Counted from the first letter of the stretch, positions 1-11,156 are shown. The stretch is DNA of 64,000 bases from Atherinomorus stipes (GCA_023101725.1 JALJCO010003893.1:62001-126000); one strand, 5' to 3'. Notes: a model not told the origin generated them from the sequence alone. Translations and numbers: made by a program.

Positions 1-806
1 GGAAAACGCAGCCCTTAAGAAGTAATATTCTCAGCAGCGGATGTTATCGCTGAGCAGGTACAGAGCATTAGATATTAGACATCAGGCTTTTTTCACAGCT
101 TTGCTTATCCCACCTTTAAAAGGCCCTGATAGATCTGTGGGTCATTTTTGCTCCATTTCCTCTCTCCATCTTCTCGTGTTTTGGTGTTTCTATTTTTTCC
201 CCATTTCATGACACATTTTCATGTAGTGACATATTAGTATCCATCAGTTTTGAAGGGCAGGGCGATCAGGGGGCCTGTGTGTCGTACATTATGGCACAGA
301 ACTCATTTCCTGCCTGGGTTTAACAATGTCTCTGTCCTCTGAGAGGTGAGACTATATAAGGGGCACATCATGACGTTCTACATGTTGCAGATATTGTGAA
401 TGTGTGTGGATGGAGGAAAGAAGGAAGACAAAATAAGGCCAGAAATTGTAAGTGTCCTCCAAAATGACATTCAGTCACTTTGGCTTCATACGGATTCATG
501 AGAAGCATGCTGGGCTGAATTTAGATTATCTAGATAATAAGCTGCACAAATTAATTCCATGCCCAGTAACCAAATTCTACAAGATGGTCATTAATTTTAC
601 AATGGCCGGGTTTCAGATAGCACTACAGACCAAAAGCCATTTACTGTGTTTTGATTGTGTCAAAGGATGACAGTAAATACATGATATATTTTCTTGTTAT
701 ATGCCTATGGTTAATGTTTGTCAGTTCTTTTTCAACAACAACTCTGCAACTCATAAGTCCTGAGGTCCCTGTGAAATCCTCCGGCGAACAGAAGCTACAT
801 GCATGG
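1..806. other. unassigned AT-rich sequence
   Basis: I recognise no gene or repeat here. The short open frames have no familiar motif and no convincing splice signals. Confidence 0.4.
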
Positions 807-814
807 CATTTTGT

Positions 815-1000
815 ATTGTTGTAGTCAAGACCACAGCACCAAGACCAAGACAGTACTGAGACCAAGTATCAAGACCAAGACATTACTGGGACCAGGAACC
901 AAGATCAAGAGATTGTACAAGACTGCGTAATGTCTTGGTCTCAGTCCCTGGTCTCAATAATGTCTTGGTCTTCGTGGTGTGGTCTTGACTACAACACTAT
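815..1000. mobile_element. hAT-type MITE, 186 bp, with perfect 8-bp target duplication
   Basis: The two ends are inverted copies: the left begins ATTGTTGTAGTCAAGACCAC and the right, read on the other strand, begins ATAGTGTTGTAGTCAAGACC. The inner part repeats AAGACCAAGAC and its complement, so the whole unit can fold into a hairpin. It is flanked by CATTTTGT at 807-814 and again at 1001-1008, a perfect 8-bp direct repeat. An 8-bp duplication with short inverted ends is the signature of hAT-superfamily insertion. There is no coding capacity, so it is non-autonomous. Confidence 0.85.
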
Positions 1001-1008
1001 CATTTTGT

Positions 1009-1440
1009 TCCCGTTCAGTCCATTCACACATAGTATATACCGTAGAAAGGGATATCATACTCTTGCATGTCCTGGCTGAAAACATTTCACATCTTTAAGA
1101 CTATAAAGCACACAGAGAACGCAGACTTCCGCCAAGAAGTTCTCGTAATGATAAAGAATCCTTCAAAAATTTCTAGATCCAGAAGGTGATCCAGATCATT
1201 ACTAAAATTTAATGGGTTTGTCCTTGGGCTGAGGCCCATAGCTGGTGAAAATTTTAGGTCAATCTGTCCAGAACTTTTCCCGTGAAGTTGCTGACAGGCA
1301 GCCAGACAAACTAACCAACGCTACCAAAAACATTACCTCCTTGGCGGAGGTAATAAATGGTGTCTTCACCTTACCAAGAACATCTCTTCAGTGTAACTAC
1401 TGTAGCTACTGTTACTTGTCCTCCTTTTTGCGAAGGCCAA
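1009..1440. other. unassigned sequence
   Basis: Nothing recognisable is present between the upstream MITE and the inverted-repeat cluster. Confidence 0.4.
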
Positions 1441-1718
1441 AACGAAGGTTATGATAATGTAACCCTAGTTATATTAACACAGGCGGAGCCCTCTACTGGA
1501 CTCTATGGGTACAACTTTCCTCCAATCGCGTACGCGCGATGGCCCACTGAAATTTTCATGTACGTAGCCGGCCAGTAGGGCGTCTACCTATAAAGGCAGG
1601 TGCACCACCAGCTGCCCTCATTCCACCTAGCTTCAGTGTAAGGTGAAAGAGAGGCAGGGCCCTGTGTTGAGGGCTCCGCCTGTGTTAATATAACTAGGGT
1701 TACAATATTGTAACCTTC
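1441..1718. mobile_element. inverted-repeat element A of a tandem pair
   Basis: The left end reads AACGAAGGTTATGATAATGT and runs on into GTTATATTAACACAGGCGGA. The reverse complement of 1670-1718 gives nearly the same series, so these are terminal inverted repeats of about 50 bp. The junction with the next element contains the palindrome GGTTACAATATTGTAACC (1699-1716). No open frame looks coding. The superfamily is not certain because no clear target duplication is visible. Confidence 0.6.
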
Positions 1719-2196
1719 GTTATAGTCACACGGGCTTCGCTCTCTACTGGACTCTATGGGTATAGTAGGCGAAGCCTGATATATGTACTCCCTGCCACGG
1801 GAAAGGCTCTGCACACTGACCACACCAGCTACTTATTAGGTACCAAGACCCAGTCTCCACTTTATTAATCTTAGCCACGTATGGAGTGGTACCGGGTCCA
1901 ACTTTATCCCAGTCAGCAGCATCTGGCTAGACTAGGTGAAGTTGTGGCCTAATCCGCAGGGGTCTAAACTATGACCACCTGTGCACCTCATTGATTGTGT
2001 CCAGCAGAGCACGAACCAATGCAGGTGTTGGCGATGCACCTGCTTTTATACCCGCTAAGGCAGGAAAAGGGGGTCGACACGCCCTACTGGCCGGCTACGT
2101 ACATGGAAAATCTCAGTGGGCCATCGCCTGCACGCGATGGGAGGAGAGTTGTACCCATAGAGTCCAGTAGAGGGTGAAGCCTGTGTGAGATATAAC
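1719..2196. mobile_element. inverted-repeat element B of the same family
   Basis: The left end (GTTATAGTCACACGGGCTTC, continuing into CTCTACTGGACTCTATGGGTA) matches the reverse complement of 2152-2196 over about 45 bp with few mismatches, and also matches the left end of element A. In addition, the segment at about 1500-1584 of element A is repeated inverted at 2076-2165, including the GGCCGGCTACGTACATG stretch. The right end directly abuts the start of a Tc1/mariner copy. No transposase is visible, so it is non-autonomous. Confidence 0.65.
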
Positions 2197-3081
2197 AAAA
2201 AAAGTCCCCACCTGGATTTATATAAGCCAATTGGTACGAGCCTCCTATTGGGTAATTACTACACAGGCAATTATCTTGCAATTTGTCAACAAGTTATTTA
2301 ACCCTAACTGGTGCAACGAGTTGCTTCTCATTTCCAAAACAACCATGTGGAAAGACACATCCTGTGGTCATGATAAAGATGTTAGTCTGTCTGAGAAGGG
2401 TCAAATCATTGGCATGCATCAAGCAGAGAAAACATCTAAGGAGATGCAGAAAGTACTAAAATTGGGTTCAGGATTATTAAAAACTGGAAGGATAGTGGGG
2501 ACCCATCGTCTTCCAGGAAGAAATGTGGCTGGAAAGGCAGATGAAATGATACAGCATAATGCCTAGTGCCTGCTGTACAAGTCTGTGGGGGCAGTGTTAT
2601 GATCTGGGGTTGCTGCAGTTGCTCAGGTCTATGTTCAGCAACAGTGTGTGCTCAAAGAATAAGGTCAGCAGATACCTGAATATACTGAATGACCAGGTTA
2701 TTCCATCAATGGATTTTTCTTCCCTGATGGCACGGGCATAACCAAGATTCATCGAGCTCAGATTGTGAAAGACTGGTTCAGGGAGCATGAGACATCATTT
2801 TCACACATGGATTGGCCACCACAGAATCCAGACCTGAAACCCATTAAGAGTCTTTGGGATGTGCTGGAGAAGGCTGTGGTCAGACTCAACCATCATCATT
2901 GCAAGATCTTGGTGAAAAATAAATGCAACACTGGATGGAAATAAATCTTGTGACATTGCAGAAGCTTATTGAAACAATGCCACAGCGAATGCTGCCGTAT
3001 TCAAAGCTAAAGGCGGTCCAGCCAAATATTAGTGTATGACTTCATTTTTGTGGTGACTTTTTTGTCTGGCCAGGCAGTGTA
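2195..3081 (+). mobile_element. Tc1/mariner relic, internally deleted (copy 1)
   Basis: The right terminal repeat ends CCAGGCAGTG followed by TA, the Tc1 target. The left repeat has lost its tip against element B but keeps the AAAAAAAGTCCCCACC block. The plus strand keeps a transposase N-terminal region (2342-2566, with SLSEKGQIIGMHQ), then jumps to the C-terminal catalytic part around 2720-2940 with [11 protein letters not shown] and WPPQNPDL. Stops and frameshifts interrupt it, and the residue at the final catalytic glutamate position is lysine (PIKSLWD). About half of a normal 340-residue transposase is missing. The related copy at 54 kb has the same internal deletion junction, so the deletion spread by transposition or predates both copies. 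Confidence 0.8.
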
Positions 3082-4080
3082 TTATTTGTCACTCATAAGG
3101 CTCCATACAGCTCAAAATGAACAACCGGTGAATGTGCTACAAAAAGTGGAATTTTGGCATTCTGGTAAAGATCTGCATGTCTTACCAAACTTAACCTGAC
3201 ACAAAGTTCAAGATCAAAATGCTTGTCTGGAGAACACCTTCTTGCCGACAACGATGAGGGCAGTATGACATGAGTGCTGACAGACCCCTAAAACTTGGAT
3301 GTTCTGTCACCTCCTTGGGCTCCTAACCCTAGATGTTATTTTATCAAATACTTCTTCATAGTTTCAGGAAAATTGATAAATACTGCCCCATGGCACGACC
3401 CAGACCCTGTATCAAGGGGCTCTATTTCTTCAACCTTGGATGAAGCAGAGTTCTTTTTAGGTCACTGTCCCGTTTAAGTGAACTCATCGCAAGCAGTATG
3501 TTGATAGCTTTGCTGAGCAGGGAGGCTTACAGTATACAGTAAGGTCCCAGCTCACCGTGCAGATAGCAATGGCCTTAATGTAATAAGTGTGTTGGAGGAA
3601 GACCAGAAGGACTTATTTCATAGTCAGCACACCTCTGATTCTGTGCCAATGAGCCAGGAAAGTACATCTTCCTTCTCATTATGCTGCCATAGAGAGGTAG
3701 AATGGTTTTTCCTGCCTTGTGCTCAGAAACAATTGCAATTTGCAGGACTTACCTCCTGCAAGAGTTCAATTTTTTTCTAAATCTGTGGAGAAAATATCTT
3801 CAGTCCAAGTGGCCAAAGCCAGAGCACTGAGCCATTTAACTATTTTCTAACATTACCAGGCTGTATGTGACATCTCCGTAATTTGGGCTCCCAATCCCTG
3901 GTTAGTAGACAGGGAGCATGGGCTTTGCCTCTCAGCCTCCAGAGGGAGGATTTTTGCACACATTAGAAAGCAGCAATCCTAAAATGTAGCACACCAAAGT
4001 AATGTGTGAAAATGCAGCTAAAAGACTCTACCAAGTATTGGCATCCAAACAAAACACAGGTCAAACCTAAAGACTTAAAA
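3082..4080. other. unassigned sequence
   Basis: No repeat or gene is recognised. Short open frames lack familiar motifs. A poly-A run (about 4078-4091) marks the border with the LINE. Confidence 0.35.
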
Positions 4081-4094
4081 AAAAAAAAAAATAG

Positions 4095-4412
4095 ATGGAG
4101 TGTCCGTTCACGTCTGAAGAGGGGAAAGTGAATGTCGTCATGTCGTCATTTAATCGCTGGTTGTCTAGGTGGTGTCCAGAAAACAACGTGGGCTTTGTAG
4201 ATAACTGGAAAACTTTCTGGGGCAAACCTGGTCTTATTAGGAGAGACGGCATCCATCCCACTTTGACGGAGCAGCTCTCATTTCTAGGAATCTGGACGAT
4301 TTTGTTAGTCAGTCAAACCATTGACAATCCAGGGTTGAGACCAGGACGCAGAGTTGTAGTCTTACACACCTCTCTGCAGTTTCCCACCTGCCGCCCTCCC
4401 ACACCCCCATAG
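4095..4412 (+). pseudogene. L2 ORF1 C-terminal fragment, SGNH-esterase-like end
   Basis: This 105-residue open frame contains NNVGFVDNWKTFW and RRDGIHPT. The DGxHP motif is the Asp-His catalytic pair at the end of SGNH/GDSL-type esterase domains, which occur in the ORF1 proteins of several CR1/L2-type LINEs and are thought to help bind membranes or RNA particles. Only the last third of the domain remains; the N-terminal serine block is outside the truncated copy. After residue 60 the sequence no longer resembles a domain. The identification is by motif and position upstream of ORF2. Confidence 0.6.
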
Positions 4413-4525
4413 TGACTGTGTCTGTCCCCCGGGCCCTTAGAATAAAATCCAAAAACACCTTAAGGTAAATCACAATAACCTAATAAAAATTAAAACAATA
4501 AACATAACAAAACAGAAAAATAAAA

Positions 4526-5130
4526 CTATTAAATGTGGATTATTAAATATCAGATCCCTTTCTTCAAAATCTCTGTTAGTTAATGATCTGATTGGCGATC
4601 ATCATGTTGATTTATTTTGTCTCACAGAAACCTGGCTGCAGCAGGATGATCATGTTACTATTAATGAATCTACTCCACCCGATTACTTAATCGGGGTACT
4701 CCACCCGAATACTTAAATTTGAACATCTAATTCTAAGCCTTTCTCATCCTAACTGGAAATCAGAGAAACCACTTTTGTTAGCTGTAGTGTATCGTCCACC
4801 TGGACCTTACTCAGAGTTTCTGACTGAATTTTCAGACTTTTTATCAGATTTAGTGTTGAATACTGATAAAGTTGTCGTTTTGGGCGACCTTAATGTTCAT
4901 GTTGACGATAACAACGACAGCTTAAATATTGCTTTTAAATCTGCTAGACTCAATCGGTTTTTCACAAAATGTTCACGAACCCACTCATTCTCATAATCAT
5001 ACTCTGGATCTTGTCCTGACGTATGGTGTTGACAGTGAGGAACTGAAAGTTTTTCCCCATAATCCTGTTTGTCTGATCACTTCTTAATAACTTTTGAGTT
5101 TACTTTACTTGACTAACGATGGCTGAGAAT
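4526..5130 (+). pseudogene. L2 ORF2 endonuclease domain, decayed
   Basis: Conceptual translation across several frames gives [13 protein letters not shown] at the start (about 4538), LFCLTETWL near 4615, VVYRPPG near 4790, VVLGDLNVHVDD near 4880 and CLSDHFLITF near 5070. These are the ordered motifs of the APE-type endonuclease of non-LTR retrotransposons, which nicks the genomic target to prime reverse transcription. GDLN and the terminal SDH histidine are still present, but the frame changes at least twice, once after the TPPDYLI segment and again near 4990. The longest intact piece is 4775-4996. Only remnants link it to the RT frame between 5130 and 5930. Confidence 0.75.
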
Positions 5131-5935
5131 AAATTCCATTACAGTAGATGTTTATAGATAGTGCCGTTACCAAGTTTAAAGAATCTATTTCATCACTATT
5201 TCCTACAAGCCAGATGTTAACGTCACAGAAAGCATCTATTCAAGCTTTCTCCAGTTCACATTGATCAGCTTGCTGATAAAATAGCAGTTTCAACACGCAC
5301 AGTACTAGATAATGTGGCTCCGTTAAAAAGAAGATCATCGGTCAGAAGAAGGAAGCTCCTTGGTTTAATTCCCAGCTACGAGCTTTAAAACAGACATCTA
5401 GACGTTATGAGAGGAAATGGCGCGCATCTGGCTTAGAGGAGTCTCGCTTATCTGGAAAGAGAGTCTAATTGTTTATAAAAAATTTTCGTAAGACTAGACA
5501 GCTTACTATTCATCATTGATAGAGGAAAATAGGAATAATCCCAGGTTCCTTTTAGCACTGAGCCAGGCTGACGAAGAGCCGTAGTGCTGTGAGCCTGCAT
5601 TCCCGCGACTCAGCTGCGGATTATGAGTTTTAAAAAAAATTGTTCTAAGAGAGAATCAGCCCGCTATGTCCCGGGTTGGTCTGTGTGCTGAATATGTTGG
5701 TATTTTGTCCTATAAGATTCTGAGTTAACCAAATAATAGTGGCATCCAACTCTCCGCTTCTGGTCCCCCGCAAGTGCTAAGGAAGTCTTTCCTTGATTAC
5801 ACTTACCTACTGCTATTAATTTGCTTTGGAGGATATGTCCTAGTCCTTTAAGATGAGTAATAAAAACTTTACTTAAAAGCCTGCTCTTGACTCAGGAGAA
5901 TTAGCCAATTATAGCCGATATCCAACCTCCCCTTT

Positions 5936-6832
5936 ATGTCTAAAATTCTTGAGAAAACAGTTTCAGCTCAACTTTGTGCCCATCTGAGCAGAAATAATCT
6001 GTTTGAAAAGTTTCAGTCTGGTTTTAGAGCTCATCATAGCACAGAGGCGGCACTGGTGAAGGTTACTAACGATCTTCTCATGGCTTCAGATAAAGGACTC
6101 CTGTCCATACTTGTCCTGTTAGATCTCAGTGCTGCATTCGACACCATCGATCACAACATTCTGCTACAGAGACTTGAACATGTTATTGGAATTAGAGGAA
6201 CTGCATTAGATTGGTTCAAGTCATACTTATCTGATAGATTTCAGTTTGTTAATGTCAACAACGAGTCTTCATCACACACCAGAGTAACTCATGGAGTTCC
6301 CCAGGGTTCTGTGCTCGGACCAATTCTCTTCACATTATATATGCTTCCTTTGGGTAATATCATCAGACAACATGGCATAAATTTTCATTGTTATGCAGAC
6401 GACACTCAGATATACTTATCTATGAAGCCTGATGAAGCCAATCAGTTTGTTAGATTACAAAGATGTCTTGGTGACATAAAGACCTGGATGACCCTGAACT
6501 TTCTGCTTCTAAATTCAGACAAGACCGAGGTTATAGTCTTTGGACCCGAAAAACTCAGGACTAAATTATCTAGCTTTATAGTTGATCTGGATGGCATTAA
6601 TTTGGCTTCCAGCACCACAGTGAAGAATCTTGGAGTCATTTTTGACCAGGATTTGTCTTTCAACTCCCATATAAAACAGGTTTCTAGAACCGCCTTCTTT
6701 CACCTACGTAATATTGCTAAAATTAGGAACATCTTATCTCAGGACGATGCAGAAAAACTAGTCCATGCTTTTGTTACTTCAGATTGGATTATTGTAATTC
6801 CTTATTATTGGGCTGCCCCAAATATGCCTTGA
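5936..6832 (+). pseudogene. L2 ORF2 reverse transcriptase core
   Basis: A 298-residue open frame carries the RT motifs in order: [13 protein letters not shown] (motif A, metal-binding aspartate, about residue 62), [15 protein letters not shown] (motif B, about 120), YADDTQIYL (motif C, catalytic DD pair, about 152), [15 protein letters not shown] (motif D, about 190) and [12 protein letters not shown] (motif E, about 232). This is the polymerase that copies LINE RNA at the nicked target. All catalytic residues are intact. The frame is lost just after AFVTS by a one-base deletion near 6781-6785; the true continuation ([13 protein letters not shown]) lies in the next frame. The annotated start is only the first methionine after the broken upstream region. 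Confidence 0.9.
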
Positions 6833-7233
6833 AAAGTCTCCAGCTGATCCAGAATGCTGCAGCCAGGGTTCTGACTAGAACCAGCAGGAGAGATCATATT
6901 TCTCCAGTTCTAGCTTCTCTTCATTGGCTCCCTGTTAAATCCAGGATAGAATTTAAAATTCTTCTTCTCACATATAAAGCTCTCCATGACCAAGCTCCAT
7001 TATATATTAGAGATCTCATAGTTCCATATATTCCAAGCAGGGCACTTCGCTCTCAGACTGCAGGCCTTTTGGTAGTTCCAAGGGTCTCTAAGAGTAGAAT
7101 GGGAGGCAGAGCGTTTGGCTATCAAGCCCCCCTATTATGGAATCAGTTACCACTTCAGGTTCGGGAGGCAGACACCCTCTCTACCTTTAAGATCAGGCTT
7201 AAAACCTTCCTTTTTGATAAGTCTTATAGTTAG
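6784..7233 (+). pseudogene. L2 ORF2 C-terminal segment
   Basis: This 149-residue frame continues the RT protein after the frameshift. It begins [12 protein letters not shown] and includes LIQNAAARVLT, ISPVLASLHWLPV, FKILLLTYKALHD and the end segment LWNQLPLQVREADTLSTFKI before a natural stop. This is the conserved C-terminal region of L2/CR1 ORF2 proteins; its role is not well defined but is probably RNA or template binding. The intact stop codon and the 3' untranslated region of about 500 bp that follows show the 3' half of the element is nearly complete. Confidence 0.85.
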
Positions 7234-7946
7234 GGATGGCTAGCCTTCCCTTAGTTAAGCTGCTATAGGTTTAGACTGCTGCGGGACATCCATGATGCAC
7301 TGGGCTCTTCCTCTCCCACCATCTCTGTCTCTCCATGTAGAAACCTGTGACAGTATTGCATCATTAACTGTGTTCTCCTCTCTCAGCAGATCTGGCTGGA
7401 TAACGTTGCAGTGTTTGTTGGTCTCCCTTTCTGTCTTCTCCCCCCCAGCCGGTCGAGACGGGGCAGCGCCCTACCTGAGCCGGGTTCTGCCGGAGGTTTT
7501 TCCTCCCTGTTAAAAGGGTGTTTTCCTTCCCACTGTCGCCACCCCCTCCGTGCTTGCTCAGGATGGGGGATTGGACCGGGTCAAGTCAAGATTCGATCCA
7601 ATCTGTTGGTTTCCTTAACTAGGCTATTATGAATCTGACCTGAATTTTTCTGTCTGTTTAAGCGCCCTGAGGTGACATTGTCATGAATGGACGCTATACA
7701 AATAAAGTTGAATTGAATTGAATTGAAAATTGAAATTGAACCCAGTTGGGCATTTCCCACCGTCGTCATCTTGCCGTGTCGTATATGTTGTCACTCCCGG
7801 AAAATACTAAAATGGGCAAAGACAGGGCCACTCTGATCTGCGGGGCAAATGATTGACAACCAAGCTAATGCTAACTGAGCTAATCCGAAGTGAACAGGAG
7901 CGAACAAAGATGGTGTAAGGTAAGACACACTCAGACTTGTTGTTAA

Positions 7947-8474
7947 AGGCATATGCTACCTCTGTGTGAAATTGAGCCTTACCCCGCAGTCTCTGAGTTG
8001 AACAAGTGGGCAGAAGTGTTTTCTAGCCAACCCAGGGATCTAAATTTGCGGAAGTACAGGCGAAGCATCGTGGATAGTAGCAACCCTGTTTACGGAAGTT
8101 TGGGATACTGCATGCCGCCTTTGCTACTGTCTGCGGTGCTTCGCCTGTGATTCACCTGTGTTTCACTGTATTTCCCCAGCATATTCTCCTATTGAATGCC
8201 GTCTAGTCAGTCCTTTGACGTGAAATTGGCTTTTCATTTGTACTCGCTCAGAATGTGTGGATCACAAAACATAATTGGAAAAAATCTTGAGTTAATTAGT
8301 TCACTTTTGCTTAGTGGTGCTAGTTGGAAACACCAGATTACAGCAACTATGCTAAGCTAAGCTAAAGTCAGTGCTGCCAGATTCAGAGAATAACTGTGTC
8401 AGCTAGAAAATGCTTCTGCCCACTCAGGGGACTGTAGGGGAAGGTTCAATTTCACCCAGGGGTGGCATGTGCCT
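7947..8474. mobile_element. TTAA-flanked (piggyBac-type) MITE, 528 bp
   Basis: TTAA stands at 7943-7946 and 8475-8478. The left end AGGCATATGCTACCTCTGTG and the reverse complement of the right end, AGGCACATGCCACCCCTGGG, are inverted copies, and the similarity continues inward past AGTGGGCAGAAG for about 100 bp. The paralogous repeat at 38.6 kb has a single TTAA at the same place (CTGTTAACTGCTAAAAACC), so it is the empty site. A 27-bp-stem hairpin sits in the middle. TTAA duplication is diagnostic of piggyBac transposition. There is no transposase, so it is non-autonomous. Confidence 0.85.
8056..8150. repeat. hairpin inside the TTAA element
   Basis: CAGGCGAAGCATCGTGGATA pairs with the complement of 8124-8150 (TTGCTACTGTCTGCGGTGCTT then CGCCTG) with about five mismatches, leaving a loop of about 40 bases. 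Confidence 0.7.
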
Positions 8475-8655
8475 TTAACTAACTAAAAACCACCTTTGTG
8501 CAACTCTGCTACAGGCTGAGGCCTTCCGGAGCAAACAGGGAGCTAAGTATTAGCCTCCAAGGCTAAATTCAGCACCCGGTCTGCTGCCTGTCAATCAAAA
8601 GGACACAGCCCTAATTATGTGTAATTTCAAGATTAAATACCATCTAAACAGATAA

Positions 8656-8659
<4 letters not shown>

Positions 8660-8686
<27 letters not shown>
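8660..8686. repeat. (TA)n microsatellite
   Basis: About 13 TA units expanded within the dispersed repeat; the related copy at 38.8 kb lacks the expansion. Confidence 0.95.
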
Positions 8687-8693
<7 letters not shown>

Positions 8694-8987
8694 AATCACC
8701 CCCCTCACAGCTGATATGAAGGTAAACTTGGCCTATTAAACCTAAAATGATTTTTTTTGAACCAGGCTGTAAACATTCTTATTTCTGCTATGAAGTTGGC
8801 ATTTTTAACATGGGAGTCTGTGGGGATTTGTTATGTTTTGGAGCCAGCCAAACGAAGAAAGAACTACAGTTATTTAACTTAACTTCCGGGCTTCACTCTT
8901 TTCCAGCAAAGTTTGCCCCTTTATTCAAACTTTAAGCAATTACATGGTAATGCAAGAAAAACAGTGATAATAGTGCTGTACACTTAG

Positions 8988-9020
8988 AAAAAAAAAAAAC
9001 AAAGGGGGGGGGGGGGGGGG
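8988..9020. repeat. poly-A followed by poly-G run
   Basis: A run of A is followed by about 16 G. Such runs are prone to length error in sequencing. Confidence 0.9.
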
Positions 9021-10496
9021 AATGTTAAGAGCTTCTGCTAATTTCTCAAAACAAACAAGGTGTCAGATGAAAGCAGAGACTCTGATGATTACAAAGATGT
9101 CTGTCTCATCGCAGTGGGACAAAAATCTCTGGGAGCAAGCAGCCAATCAGAAAACATGTCTTACTTTTGCTGTTTTGTGGTGAAAAGATTTATTTCAGCT
9201 CTAAAACACTCTGCTAATGTGTTCTCCTGTGACTCTGCCTTTGTTTAACATGAATCATGAAGGTCCTGCTGGTTTCCATGGAGATAAAGGAGGTATTATA
9301 GTGAAGGCTTACTCCATATACAGTGCGATGTTGGGCTACACTTCCTTCTGGATCCTTATGTTGTTTCTAAGGTGAATGTGGGGGCTATCCCTGGATTCTC
9401 CTGACTCTGACCATTGATAGAGAAGTCCATCAATATTGTGTGGTGGGTTTCCACCATATTGTTGTGGAAATTCTTCATAAAACCAAAAATAAGAAATAAA
9501 ATCAGAAAGCGCAGTTGTCTTTTTATGTATTATGCTGCAGCTGTAAAAAAGGCTCAAGTTCTCTGCAGGAGTTGATTACAATTTATTCTTGCTCCAGTAG
9601 TGTTTTAACTCTACGCAAGGTCTCAGTCCACAACCCTCTTAACCAATCCCTGAGAGTGCTGAGCATGTGAACAGTGCACACATGGAAACAGTTTAAAGTA
9701 GTCAAAACTTACCCTCATCTCTTTCTGTAGACCAAGATTATATATAGGCTGCAGTCCTCATAGTCGTGAAGTTATATTTCATTTATTTTCAGTTTGTCAT
9801 TTCGGACGGGAGTTACAAAAAATAGGTCAAGAAAAGGTTAAACTACTAAACACACTCAATACCCATCACATCTGTTGGATCACATGTAATTTGGTACAAA
9901 GTCTCAAAGCTAACTCGGGCCATTAGCTCTTTGCTGTTATTACTACTTGGCTGTTGCTGAATGACTTGATGCCTGGTCCTATTCTACAACACACATCCAG
10001 TAAATATGACTAATGTGAAGTTGTGGGTCTTCTACATTGTATATGCTGCAACTGATGCTTTGGCTCAGACCCGTGCTACAAATTGTGGAAGGCAATCTCT
10101 TGCAGTAATTATGTGGTATGCATGAATTATTTACGTCTAACTTACCTTATTCACTCATGTTTCCACGTCATAAAACAATGCATGTGTGTTATTGACTATT
10201 CACCCAAAAACTTTTAGTCAAGATGTTATTTCCAAATGAAGAAAATGAAAATGTGTATTGACAGCGAGTAGTATCGTAAATTCTGTTCCATGTGTTTACT
10301 CTGGTGAGGATGAAAACTTGCACAGGTCATTTGTGTTCAGTGGATTATTGGAAAGATCAACCAAGGTTGTTCATTAGGAGAGTTTAGTTTGATTTTGATG
10401 ATTTAATCGCAATCTGTAATACTTCAGAGGAGTTGTCACAAAAAGAGAAAAATTCTGTTAGAGCTCATTGGACAAAAATACAAGATGGGCATTTAT
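9021..10496. other. unassigned AT-rich sequence
   Basis: I see no recognisable gene or repeat in this stretch. Confidence 0.4.
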
Positions 10497-10972
10497 GGGA
10501 CAAATCTTGTGCCACTACAGAGCGAATATGAATTCTTTATATTTGAATTTGAATCATTCAATTTGAAACTGAACATGCCAGTTTGAATAATTGCTTTAAA
10601 AAATTGAATCTGAATTACCTTATGTAATATTGAATCTTCAGTTCTCAAATTCAAATTCAGTCCTGAAATTCAAATTCAGTTTTCAATTTCAAATTCAGTT
10701 CTCAAATTCAACCTTTTTTGCCACACATCCGGGACCTGGCGACAGGCAGATGTAGTTGATCGCAGATGTAGTTGATCGCAGATGGCGTTAACTTCAGTCT
10801 TAGCAAGGGCTAAGAGCGGTGGAGGGAGAGGGGCAAAGCAACGGGGGAGAGAAACACACACACACACACACACAGAAGAGCGACCTAGGAGCGAGGCGTG
10901 GGCATAAAGACTAGAAGCAGCATTGGGAGCAGACGAGCCGTGGGGCCGCCATCTCGGACCGGTCACCGGCTC
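10497..10972 (+). repeat. left long terminal inverted repeat
   Basis: It contains about five degenerate copies of a TTCAAATTCAGTT motif (10560-10715), a duplicated CAGATGTAGTTGATCG (about 10748-10780), a (CA)n tract at 10856-10873 and a GC-rich inner end. Confidence 0.8.
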
Positions 10973-11156
10973 AGGTAGCAGCGACTGTGGATGAACTATA
11001 CCAGAGCTGTGCAGCGTTTTCTTGCTGTGATCGGCGGAACATCGAAAGCAGCCAACTGGGAGTTACTTTACACAAGTAAGCCTGAACATCAGTATTAGTT
11101 ATATTTAGTGGTTAGAATCGGTCTCTGCGGTTTAGCAACATTTGTTGCTAATCCAG

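Larger units (their letters stand above)
4092..7735 (+). mobile_element. L2/Maui-type non-LTR retrotransposon, 5'-truncated
   Basis: The element runs from the tail of ORF1 through an ORF2 with apurinic-type endonuclease and reverse transcriptase to a 3' end of the L2 type, GACGCTATACAAATAAAG followed by TTGAATTGAA repeats. It lacks most of ORF1 and the promoter, the usual outcome of incomplete target-primed reverse transcription. ORF2 is broken by several stops and frameshifts, so this copy cannot move. The 3' end sits directly against the dispersed repeat that begins at about 7738. Clade assignment rests on the RT motifs and the 3' end; CR1-like relatives share much of this architecture. Confidence 0.85.
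7738..8925. repeat. dispersed teleost repeat, copy 1 (split by a TTAA element)
   Basis: From CCCACCGTCGTCAT (7756) the sequence matches 38388 onward: GGGGCAAATGATTGACA, the AATTATGTGTAATTTCAAG block, GAACCAGGCTGTAAACAT and AACATGGGAGTCT. The match continues to about 8920 and 39020. The copy is interrupted by a 528-bp insertion and by a (TA)n expansion at 8660-8686. Phrases such as CATGGGAGTCTATGGGGA are common in teleost genomes as part of an interspersed repeat. Its class is not clear from the sequence. Confidence 0.75.
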
